Assembly (NCBI GenBank): GCA_031261385.1
Contig: JAISJS010000049.1
Span: 1 to 9,417 of the forward strand
DNA: 9,417 nucleotides
Direction: 5' to 3'
Source of the DNA: Treponema sp.
GTDB taxonomy: Bacteria > Spirochaetota > Spirochaetia > Treponematales > Breznakiellaceae
The notes under the pieces were generated by a model that saw only the letters and a program-made list of their open reading frames with translations, was not told the DNA's origin and made no database searches. Each line of letters starts with the position of its first letter. Positions within the stretch are counted from its first letter, which is position 1. Below, in pieces: positions 1 to 5,669 of the stretch. A program made the translations under genes and the position numbers.

Positions 1-288
1 CTGTTTGTCAACCGGAATGGCGGCGGTATATCGGTGCCGGGGGTACGGTGGATCATCACAAAATATGCAGAACGGTCGGGGCTTGGGAAAAATATCCATC
101 CCCACAGTCTGCGCCACAGTTTTGCAACACATCTGGTGAATTCCGGCTGCGATGTGCGGGTAGTGCAGGAACTGCTCGGTCATGCGAGCCTTTCCACCAC
201 CCAGCGGTACACCCATGTGGATATCGAGCGGCTTAAAAAAGTTTATAATAATGCCCACCCCCATGCGGGTAAAGGAATAGGAAGATGA
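1..288 (+). CDS. xerC: XerC/XerD-family tyrosine recombinase, C-terminal part (5' end outside window)
   Basis: This is the C-terminal catalytic domain of a tyrosine recombinase. The frame is open from base 1 and ends at TGA 286-288, so about 95 residues are visible and the start lies upstream of the window. The visible end contains the catalytic signature of the family: the H-x-x-R box (HSLRH, His codon at 103, Arg codon at 112), the [10 protein letters not shown] box with its His codon at 181, and the nucleophilic tyrosine in QRYTHV at codon 208. XerC/XerD proteins resolve chromosome dimers at dif. The tail [11 protein letters not shown] is typical of XerC/XerD. The position directly before hslV-hslU matches Bacillus codV (a XerC homologue) before clpQ-clpY, which favours the name xerC. 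XerD or a lone Xer protein cannot be excluded from the C-terminus alone. No integron or phage context is seen, so a housekeeping Xer role is more likely than a mobile integrase. Confidence 0.9.
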   Translation: MFVNRNGGGISVPGVRWIITKYAERSGLGKNIHPHSLRHSFATHLVNSGCDVRVVQELLGHASLSTTQRYTHVDIERLKKVYNNAHPHAGKGIGR

Positions 289-295
289 AGAATTT

Positions 296-388
296 ACCGC
301 AGAGAACGCAGAGTTTGCACAGAGGACACAGAGGGGAAACAGTTGTATTTCTCTGCGATCTCTGCGTTTCCTCTGTGCCCTCTGCGGT
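296..388. repeat. Inverted repeat built of eight CGCAGAG/CACAGAG heptamers
   Basis: The left arm carries four heptamers on the + strand: CGCAGAG at 298-304 and 307-313, CACAGAG at 318-324 and 327-333. The right arm carries four reverse-complement heptamers: CTCTGCG at 351-357 and 360-366, CTCTGTG at 371-377, CTCTGCG at 380-386. Start-to-start spacing is 9, 11, 9 in both arms, and the whole element is symmetric about position 342. Pairing 296-338 with 346-388 gives about 27 Watson-Crick pairs, including nine uninterrupted pairs at the base, plus several G-T pairs. The element fills most of the gap between xerC and hslV. From memory, CGCAGAG-type dispersed repeats occur in several unrelated bacterial genomes, but this was not checked here. 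It could be a dispersed repeat, a transcription terminator, a protein-binding site, or a combination. Confidence 0.85.
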
Positions 389-416
389 TTTTCTTTTTTC
401 TTCTTCAGTTTTTTTT
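296..416 (+). terminator. Possible rho-independent terminator after xerC
   Basis: The inverted repeat at 296-388 is followed at once by a T-rich stretch (T388-392, T394-399, then mixed TTC and eight T at 409-416). A long hairpin with a GC-rich base followed by a U tract is the form of an intrinsic terminator for the xerC transcript. The arms are longer and more interrupted than in a typical terminator, and the last T run abuts the hslV ribosome binding site, so very little room would remain for a separate hslV promoter. The call is therefore tentative. Confidence 0.4.
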
Positions 417-421
417 AGGAG
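417..421 (+). promoter_or_regulatory. Ribosome binding site of hslV (AGGAG)
   Basis: AGGAG at 417-421 sits six bases before the GTG codon at 428. It follows a run of eight T, which should keep the site unstructured. It supports GTG 428 as the hslV start, since no in-frame ATG, GTG or TTG lies between it and the conserved catalytic threonine. Confidence 0.8.
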
Positions 422-427
422 TAAAAA

Positions 428-997
428 GTGAAAGAGGATGAAAAAAACAGAATACGCAGTACGACCGTATTGGCGGTACGGCGGAACGGAAAAGTGGCCA
501 TGGCCGGTGACGGGCAGGTGACTATGGGCGAAACAGTGATGAAGAACAATGCCCGCAAGGTGAGAAGGCTCATGGACGGGAAGGTTCTCTGCGGATTTGC
601 CGGAGCTACTGCCGACGCCTTTACGTTGTTTGATCGGTTCGAGGGAAAACTAAAAGAATATTCGGGGGACCTTCTCCGCGCAGCGGTAGAGCTTGCCAAA
701 GACTGGCGCACCGATCGCAACCTCAGGCGGCTTGAGGCTCTGCTCCTTGTAGCCGACATCAGCAAGACCCTGCTTATCTCCGGCACCGGCGATGTGATTG
801 AGCCTGCCGAGGATGCCCTGGCCATCGGCTCCGGCGGAAACTATGCGTATGCTGCGGCCCTTGCCTACCTTGAGGGGAGTGATTTTTCCGCTGCGGAGAT
901 CGCCGAAAAAAGTTTGAAGATAGCGGGCAGTATTTGCATATATACCAACGGATCAATAACGCTTGAAGAGCTTGCTCTGCAAGAAACGGATAAATGA
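428..997 (+). CDS. hslV: HslV, peptidase subunit of the HslUV ATP-dependent protease
   Basis: HslV is a proteasome-beta-like threonine peptidase that forms two stacked hexamers in the cytoplasm and degrades proteins unfolded by HslU. The 189-residue product starts at GTG. Conserved HslV blocks run along its length: [10 protein letters not shown] (12-21), AGDGQVT (26-32), ARKVRRL (42-48), [27 protein letters not shown] and [10 protein letters not shown]. The active-site threonine is Thr12 by alignment with Thr1 of mature E. coli HslV. Asp28 and Lys44 correspond to Asp17 and Lys33 of the mature numbering. The ten or so residues before Thr12 ([11 protein letters not shown]) must be removed to free the nucleophile, so this protein carries a short propeptide, unlike E. 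coli HslV, where only Met is removed. The usual GSGGPY is GSGGNY here. The stop overlaps the ATG at 994 of hslU, which indicates coupled expression. Confidence 0.97.
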   Translation: MKEDEKNRIRSTTVLAVRRNGKVAMAGDGQVTMGETVMKNNARKVRRLMDGKVLCGFAGATADAFTLFDRFEGKLKEYSGDLLRAAVELAKDWRTDRNLRRLEALLLVADISKTLLISGTGDVIEPAEDALAIGSGGNYAYAAALAYLEGSDFSAAEIAEKSLKIAGSICIYTNGSITLEELALQETDK

Positions 998-1000
998 GGA
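996..1000 (+). promoter_or_regulatory. Ribosome binding site deciding the hslU start (GAGGA)
   Basis: GAGGA at 996-1000 lies eight bases before ATG 1009, a good spacing. The upstream in-frame ATG at 994 has only a GGA three bases away, and ATG 1003 is too close to GAGGA. The site overlaps the hslV stop codon (995-997), so ribosomes ending hslV can restart on hslU. Confidence 0.6.
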
Positions 1001-1008
1001 ATATGAAA

Positions 1009-2580
1009 ATGGAAGACAGAAACCTTGACCGGCTGACTCCGCGGGAGATCGTAGCCGAACTGGACAAGTACATCGTAGGCCAGAAGAAGGCCAAACGGGC
1101 GGTGGCGGTAGCTCTCCGCAACCGTATACGGCGGCTCAAGCTTGATGCGGAAATGCAGGAGGATATTGCCCCCAAGAATATCCTTATGATAGGGCCTACC
1201 GGCGTCGGAAAAACCGAAATCGCCCGGCGGCTTGCAAAGCTTGCCGGTTCCCCGTTCATCAAAGTTGAGGCTACCAAGTATACCGAGGTGGGCTATGTGG
1301 GCCGCGATGTAGAGTCGATGGTCCGCGACCTTATGGCCGCCGGGGTACAGATGGTAAAGCAGGAGATGCAGACGTCGGTTACTGCCGAGGCGGAAAAACG
1401 GGCCGAGGAAGCCCTGCTCGATCTGCTCCTGCCGGGAACCGGCAAAAAGCCAAAAGAGCCGAAACCCAAGGGCGGCCCCGTTGTACGCCCAATGGGCGCC
1501 TTTTCGATAAATCCCGATAACGCCAGCGGGCCGGGCTTTATGGGCGCCGCCATTCAGGTGGGAATCCCCGCGATGTTTAACGGGGATGCTCCGGCGCTTA
1601 CCGAAGGGGATGCAGCAGAGGCTCCGGCCGGTGAAAATTCCAATTTGTCTGCCGCCGCAGATACCGCCGCCCCCGCCGAAGGTGAAAATGCCGGTGCAAA
1701 AGATAACAGTACCAGGGAAAAATTCCGCGTCATGCTCCGGGAAGGAAAACTTGAAGACAGGACCGTGGAAATAGTGGTGAACCAGAACCCCCAGTTCCCC
1801 GCCATCGAAATGATGGGGGGCGGTATGGAAGACCTTGAATCAAGCCTTTCGGGGATTGCCGGGTTTTTTGGCGGAAACAAAAAGAAAAAGGTGGTCACCG
1901 TGGCCCGTGCGCGGGAGATTCTTCAGGCTGAGGAAGCAGAAAAACTCATCGACCGGGACCGGGTGAGCGACGAGGCCCGGACACGGGTGGAGCAGACGGG
2001 GATCATCTTTATAGATGAAATTGACAAAATAGCCGTCAAAGGCGACCATGGCGGGCCTGACGTGTCCCGTGAAGGGGTACAGCGGGACATACTCCCCATT
2101 GTGGAAGGGGCCACGGTCAATACCAAGTGGGGACAAGTCAACACCGATCACGTTCTTTTTATTGCCGCAGGGGCCTTTAATATGAGCAAGCCCTCGGACC
2201 TTATTCCCGAACTGCAGGGCCGTTTCCCGCTGCGGGTGGAGCTCGATTCCCTTGGCAAGGATGATTTTTTGCGCATCCTGACCGAGCCGAAAAACGCCCT
2301 GACCAAACAGTACACCGGTCTCCTTGCCACCGAGGGTATAGAAATCGACTTTACCTCCGAGGCAATCGAACGGCTTGCCGCCCTTGCCGCCGAGGTAAAT
2401 TCCCGGCTCGAAAATATCGGAGCCCGGCGGCTTCATACAATCATGGAGACCCTTTTGGAGGAACTTTCCTTTGAAGCGCCGGATATTGCCCCGGCAAAAG
2501 TCCCTATAACGGTAAGTTATGTGGACGAAAAACTCGCCGAAATCGTGACCGATCAGGATTTGGGAAGGTATATTCTTTAA
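1009..2580 (+). CDS. hslU: HslU, AAA+ unfoldase ATPase of the HslUV protease, with enlarged I-domain
   Basis: HslU is the hexameric AAA+ ATPase that unfolds substrates and threads them into HslV. From ATG 1009 it has 523 residues; an alternative ATG at 994 would add five and overlap hslV by 4 bases. ATG 1009 is preferred for its better-spaced ribosome binding site. Landmarks: TPREIVAELDKYIVGQ at the N-terminus, Walker A GPTGVGKT (62-69), the pore loop GYVG (95-98), Walker B FIDEID with Asp336 and Glu337, the ELQGR box, and the sensor-2 GARR at 471-474. The C-terminus QDLGRYIL matches the E. coli tail (EDLSRFIL) that docks into HslV and activates it. E. coli HslU has 443 residues. The excess lies mostly in the intermediate (I) domain, where roughly residues 144-233 form a low-complexity stretch rich in Pro, Ala, Gly and Glu. 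The gene runs directly into the flagellar genes after 48 bases. Confidence 0.97.
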   Translation: MEDRNLDRLTPREIVAELDKYIVGQKKAKRAVAVALRNRIRRLKLDAEMQEDIAPKNILMIGPTGVGKTEIARRLAKLAGSPFIKVEATKYTEVGYVGRDVESMVRDLMAAGVQMVKQEMQTSVTAEAEKRAEEALLDLLLPGTGKKPKEPKPKGGPVVRPMGAFSINPDNASGPGFMGAAIQVGIPAMFNGDAPALTEGDAAEAPAGENSNLSAAADTAAPAEGENAGAKDNSTREKFRVMLREGKLEDRTVEIVVNQNPQFPAIEMMGGGMEDLESSLSGIAGFFGGNKKKKVVTVARAREILQAEEAEKLIDRDRVSDEARTRVEQTGIIFIDEIDKIAVKGDHGGPDVSREGVQRDILPIVEGATVNTKWGQVNTDHVLFIAAGAFNMSKPSDLIPELQGRFPLRVELDSLGKDDFLRILTEPKNALTKQYTGLLATEGIEIDFTSEAIERLAALAAEVNSRLENIGARRLHTIMETLLEELSFEAPDIAPAKVPITVSYVDEKLAEIVTDQDLGRYIL

Positions 2581-2585
2581 TTGCT

Positions 2586-2612
2586 TAAAAAAGGCGCGGA
2601 TTTTGCCGATGT
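2586..2612 (+). promoter_or_regulatory. Sigma-28 (FliA)-type promoter upstream of flgB
   Basis: TAAA at 2586-2589 is followed after exactly 15 bases by GCCGATGT at 2605-2612. The bacterial sigma-28 consensus is TAAA-N15-GCCGATAA, so all four bases of the -35 core and six of eight of the -10 match, with the right spacing. It lies entirely between the hslU stop and flgB. The predicted transcription start (about 2617-2620) would fall next to the flgB Shine-Dalgarno, giving a leader of only about ten bases. Sigma-28-like promoters before basal-body operons have been described in treponemes, unlike in enteric bacteria, where FliA drives late genes. Not tested by experiment. Confidence 0.65.
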
Positions 2613-2617
2613 TTAGA

Positions 2618-2625
2618 GGGGAGGA
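2618..2625 (+). promoter_or_regulatory. Strong ribosome binding site of flgB (GGGGAGGA)
   Basis: GGGGAGGA contains the full GGAGG core at 2620-2624, four bases before ATG 2629. It supports that ATG as the flgB start and closely resembles the G-rich sites before fliE and fliF. Confidence 0.8.
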
Positions 2626-2628
2626 CGT

Positions 2629-3045
2629 ATGATATCGAATAATTTTTCCAAAACGGTCGATTTGCTCCACCGGGCCATGGACGCCAATGTGGTGCGCCGG
2701 AGCGTGATCGCCAACAATATGGCCAATGCCAATGTCCCCAACTTTAAGCGGTCAAACGTAAACTTTGAAAGTGAGCTTAAACGGGCGCTGGATACGGAAA
2801 AACAGAGGCCGGCTCTGGAATTAACGCTGACAAACCCCAAACATATCCCCAACTGGAAGGAAAGGGATTACCGGGATGTGCAGATAAGGCGGGTTCTGGA
2901 TTATACCAGTACGTATAACAACAACGGGAACAATGTGGACCCGGAACAGGAACTCAACCTGGCCCTGGAAAATCAGATGACTTATACGCTGCTGGTTCAG
3001 GCGGAAAGTTTTGAGTTTGCCCAGGCCAATCAGGCGCTCAGATAA
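2629..3045 (+). CDS. flgB: Flagellar basal-body rod protein FlgB
   Basis: FlgB is a proximal rod subunit, exported through the flagellar type III system and assembled on the MS ring with FliE and FlgC. The product has 138 residues, the usual FlgB size. The N-terminal rod motif is clear: LLHRAMDANVVRRSVIANNMANANVPNFKRSNVNFE, of which NNMANANVPNFKR (29-41) is the shared axial-protein signature. The C-terminal half has the FlgB pattern VDPEQELNLALENQMTYTLLVQA, a helix expected to pair with the N-terminal helix in the rod. No signal peptide is present, as expected for an export-apparatus substrate. It is the first gene after the sigma-28-like promoter, and flgC follows after 16 bases. Confidence 0.96.
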   Translation: MISNNFSKTVDLLHRAMDANVVRRSVIANNMANANVPNFKRSNVNFESELKRALDTEKQRPALELTLTNPKHIPNWKERDYRDVQIRRVLDYTSTYNNNGNNVDPEQELNLALENQMTYTLLVQAESFEFAQANQALR

Positions 3046-3061
3046 GATAAAGGAATAATGT

Positions 3062-3523
3062 ATGGGAATTTTTAGTTCGATTAACATTGCCGCTTCGGGA
3101 CTTACCGCTCAAAGGCTCCGTTCCGATGTGATAGCCGATAACATGGCCAACGCCAATACAACCCGCACTGCCGAGGGCGGCCCCTTCAGAAGGAGCAGGG
3201 TCATCATGCGGCCCCGTGTGGAAAGTCCGTACTGGCGTTCACCGTTTCTGCCTGAGTCGATGGATAACGGTATTGGCAGGGGCGTGCGGGTTGCCGAAGT
3301 GCAGAAAGATTATGCGGCGGAGAACCGGCTGGTCTATGATCCCACGCATCCTGACGCCATCAAGACCGGGCCCCGTGAGGGCTACGTGGAAATGCCGAAC
3401 GTAGATATCGTGACTGAAATGGTAGATTTGATCGCCGCACAGCGGGCGTATGAGGCCAATGCTTCAATCATCGAAGGATCAAAGGCGATGTTCCAGCGGG
3501 CGCTGGATATCGGTTCACGGTAG
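3062..3523 (+). CDS. flgC: Flagellar basal-body rod protein FlgC
   Basis: FlgC is a proximal rod subunit that assembles with FlgB and FlgF. The 153-residue product starts at ATG 3062, seven bases after AAGGA (3050-3054). An out-of-frame ATG at 3058 leads to a stop within a few codons. The N-terminus has INIAASGLTAQRLRSDVIADNMANANTTRT, the rod-protein motif, and the C-terminus has the FlgC signature VYDPTHPDAI followed by GYVEMPNVDIVTEMVDLIAAQRAYEANASII. The protein is slightly longer than enteric FlgC (134 residues), the extra residues lying in the middle region around RPRVESPYWRSPFLPESMD. It is flanked by flgB and fliE in one transcription unit. Confidence 0.97.
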   Translation: MGIFSSINIAASGLTAQRLRSDVIADNMANANTTRTAEGGPFRRSRVIMRPRVESPYWRSPFLPESMDNGIGRGVRVAEVQKDYAAENRLVYDPTHPDAIKTGPREGYVEMPNVDIVTEMVDLIAAQRAYEANASIIEGSKAMFQRALDIGSR

Positions 3524-3535
3524 TTTGTTTATAAA

Positions 3536-3544
3536 GGGGAGGGG
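3536..3544 (+). promoter_or_regulatory. Ribosome binding site of fliE (GGGGAGGGG)
   Basis: GGGGAGGGG at 3536-3544 contains GGAGG at 3538-3542, nine bases before ATG 3552. The same nine-base string precedes fliF. Confidence 0.75.
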
Positions 3545-3551
3545 ATAACGA

Positions 3552-3929
3552 ATGAATATTTACAGCGCCAATGCAGTTACCGGGGGGAACGTCAACATGG
3601 TTCTCACCAATTCCAAACATATGAACGTCAATTCCGGTTTGTACAACAACGTTGGAAAAAATATTATCAAGCTCGAAGAAAAGACCGGAGCGGAAATGGT
3701 CATCCGTTCGGGCGGTTTTGAGCAGGCGATGCTTCAGGCCCTGGATAAAGTTTCCGCCGATCAGCAGTTTGCCAGTACGCTGTCACAGCAGGCCATTACC
3801 GATCCTGACTCGGTGGATATCCATGATATTACCATCGCCCAGGCAAAGGCCAGTTTGTCCCTGAATATTGCGCGGAATGTATTAAACCGCCTTGTGCAGG
3901 GATGGAAGGACATTATCAATACAAGATGA
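3552..3929 (+). CDS. fliE: Flagellar hook-basal body protein FliE
   Basis: FliE is the small protein at the junction of the MS ring and the proximal rod and is among the first substrates of the flagellar export system. The product has 125 residues, close to the family size of about 105-125. The conserved C-terminal half shows FEQAMLQALDKVSADQQFASTLSQQAITDPDSVDIHDITIAQAKASLSLNIARNVLNRLVQGWKDI, in which the VDIHDITIAQAKASLSL segment and the following amphipathic helix are diagnostic. The N-terminal 40 residues (Asn-rich, with NVNMVLTNSKHMNVNSG) are less conserved and look flexible. Its position between flgC and fliF is standard for Bacillus and spirochaetes. Confidence 0.95.
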   Translation: MNIYSANAVTGGNVNMVLTNSKHMNVNSGLYNNVGKNIIKLEEKTGAEMVIRSGGFEQAMLQALDKVSADQQFASTLSQQAITDPDSVDIHDITIAQAKASLSLNIARNVLNRLVQGWKDIINTR

Positions 3930-3947
3930 TAAAAAGGTAATTCTTCT

Positions 3948-3956
3948 GGGGAGGGG
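3948..3956 (+). promoter_or_regulatory. Ribosome binding site of fliF (GGGGAGGGG)
   Basis: GGGGAGGGG at 3948-3956 has its GGAGG core at 3950-3954, five bases before ATG 3960. It fixes the start of fliF. Confidence 0.75.
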
Positions 3957-3959
3957 AAT

Positions 3960-5666
3960 ATGAACGAGTTTTTTAAAAAAATCCTGGGTCAGATTAAAGG
4001 ACTCTGGGGCAAGTGGTCCATGCTGCAGCGAATTATCCTTGCCGGGATTGTCGTTGCCGTCATCGCCGGGGTGATTGCCCTGTTTTCGGTGTCGTCAAAG
4101 CCGACCATGTCGCCGGTGATCGACGCCCCGATACGGGACGAGGCTGCCCTGGACCGCATCGTTTTACGGATAAACCAGGAAGGGGTCAAAACGACGGTAA
4201 CGGCTGCCGGAGTAGTCCAGGTGCAGGATGACAGCACTGCCCGCAGGATGCGGGCTATTTTGATCCGGGAAGACCTTATTCCCTCGGGGACAGACCCCTG
4301 GGCTATCTTTGACCGGGACCGGTGGACCATCACCGACTTTGAACGGAAAGTAAACCTCCGCAGGGCGATAACGCAAATGGTCACCGATCATATCAAAGCG
4401 TTCGATGATGTGGACGATGCCAATGTGACGATTGTAGCGCCGGAGCGATCGCTTTTCCGTTCCGATCAAAATCCCGTGACCGCCAGCGTGATCATCATTC
4501 CCAAACCGGGGAGTGACATTACAGCGAACCGCAAAAAAATCGAAGGAATCCAGAAGACGCTTAAATTTGCCGTTCAGGGCCTGCAGGATGAAAATATCGT
4601 GATAACCGATCAGGCGGGAATTGTCCTTAATGATTTTGAAGGCATGGCGGCGCTCGACCGGATCAATATCATCGACAAGGAAAATAAACTCATCCAGACG
4701 CTTGAAACAAAATACCGGGCCGTTGTGCTGACTTCTCTTCAGAATACCTTTACTGCCGACCGGGTCCGCGACCTTAATATCAAGATCGATATGGACATGT
4801 CCAAAAAAACGAGCGACACCGAAGAATTTTTCCCCATCACCATTAAACCCCGGACTCCGGGTCTCCCCTATGATGATTCGGAACTGGTCCGGTCAATCCC
4901 CCGATCGGAAAGTACTTCTTCAACTACGTGGGAAGGAACGGGGTATAACCCCGAAGGTCCTGCCGGTGTCGAAGGCCAGACTCCCCCTGCCTTCAAGGAT
5001 ATGTCGAATATCTACGGTACGATGAAGCAGGAAACCAATACTCACAACGAGGAAATCAACAAGAAGGTAACCCAGGAAGATCGGAGTCCCGGCATAGACC
5101 GGGTGACGGTCTCGGTGAATATCGACGGAAAATGGAAATTGAAGTATGATGAAAAAGGAAACCCGGTGATTCTGGCCGACGGTACCCGGGAGCGTGAGTA
5201 TATCCCGGTGCCCCAGGAGGAAATACGGGCGGCGGTGCTGCTGGTACAGAACGCAGTGGGGTATAGTGCAGCGCGGGGAGATTCGGTAACGGTACAGAAT
5301 ATCCCGTTTGACCGGACAAAGCAGTTTACCGATGATGACGCCGCTTATTTCAGACGCAAGCAGATGCAGACTACCATCCTGATATTCCTGTCGGGCCTGG
5401 TAATACTTTTGGTTTCGTTTATCATCTTCCGGATGATAAGCCGCGAGATGGAACGGCGGCGGCGGCTGGCGGAGGATGAACGGGCGCGGCGGGAACAGGC
5501 CATGCGTGAAAGCGCCATTGCCGACGCGGAGGAAAACGGGGTGGATGTGTCTATCTCGGTAGAAGAACGGACCCGTATGGAACTTCAGGAATCGGTGGCG
5601 AATATGGCCAAAGAGCATCCTGAAGATTGTGCCCAGCTTATCAGAACCTGGCTGTTGGAGGAATAG
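3960..5666 (+). CDS. fliF: Flagellar MS-ring protein FliF
   Basis: FliF oligomerises in the inner membrane into the MS ring, the platform for rod, switch and export gate. The product has 568 residues, a normal length. Two membrane segments bracket the periplasmic part: residues 25-44 (IILAGIVVAVIAGVIALFSV) and about 471-490 (TTILIFLSGLVILLVSFIIF). Between them lie the ring-building motifs, including LIREDLIPSGTDPWAIFDRDRWTITDFERKVNLRRA and VTIVAPERSLFRSDQNPVTASVII. A Ser/Thr/Pro/Gly-rich stretch at roughly 285-345 (PGLPYDD, SESTSSTTWEGTGYNPEG) corresponds to the variable beta-collar region. The cytoplasmic tail is basic after the membrane (RREMERRRR-like), and its end (VANMAKEHPEDCAQLIRTWLLEE) is the FliG-binding helix. 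The fliG start follows the stop after three bases. Confidence 0.97.
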   Translation: MNEFFKKILGQIKGLWGKWSMLQRIILAGIVVAVIAGVIALFSVSSKPTMSPVIDAPIRDEAALDRIVLRINQEGVKTTVTAAGVVQVQDDSTARRMRAILIREDLIPSGTDPWAIFDRDRWTITDFERKVNLRRAITQMVTDHIKAFDDVDDANVTIVAPERSLFRSDQNPVTASVIIIPKPGSDITANRKKIEGIQKTLKFAVQGLQDENIVITDQAGIVLNDFEGMAALDRINIIDKENKLIQTLETKYRAVVLTSLQNTFTADRVRDLNIKIDMDMSKKTSDTEEFFPITIKPRTPGLPYDDSELVRSIPRSESTSSTTWEGTGYNPEGPAGVEGQTPPAFKDMSNIYGTMKQETNTHNEEINKKVTQEDRSPGIDRVTVSVNIDGKWKLKYDEKGNPVILADGTREREYIPVPQEEIRAAVLLVQNAVGYSAARGDSVTVQNIPFDRTKQFTDDDAAYFRRKQMQTTILIFLSGLVILLVSFIIFRMISREMERRRRLAEDERARREQAMRESAIADAEENGVDVSISVEERTRMELQESVANMAKEHPEDCAQLIRTWLLEE

Positions 5667-5669
5667 AAA

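Noticed and set aside
1..288. Phage or integron integrase
   Set aside because: The C-terminal motifs and the neighbouring hslVU and flagellar genes fit a chromosomal Xer recombinase. No att site, cassette or phage gene is seen.
298..386. CRISPR array
   Set aside because: The units are only seven bases long with gaps of two to four bases and occur in inverted orientation, with no spacers.
1840..2670. Long open frame of 276 codons on the - strand opposite hslU
   Set aside because: It lies wholly antisense to a well conserved gene, shows no family motif, and is explained by codon bias of hslU.
3134..3141. Perfect GCCGATAA sigma-28 -10 string inside flgC
   Set aside because: No TAAA lies 15 bases upstream, and the string encodes the conserved IADNMANAN rod motif, so it is coding coincidence.
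3747..3761. TAAAGTTT next to GCCGAT inside fliE
   Set aside because: The two halves are only six bases apart instead of fifteen, so they cannot form a sigma-28 promoter.
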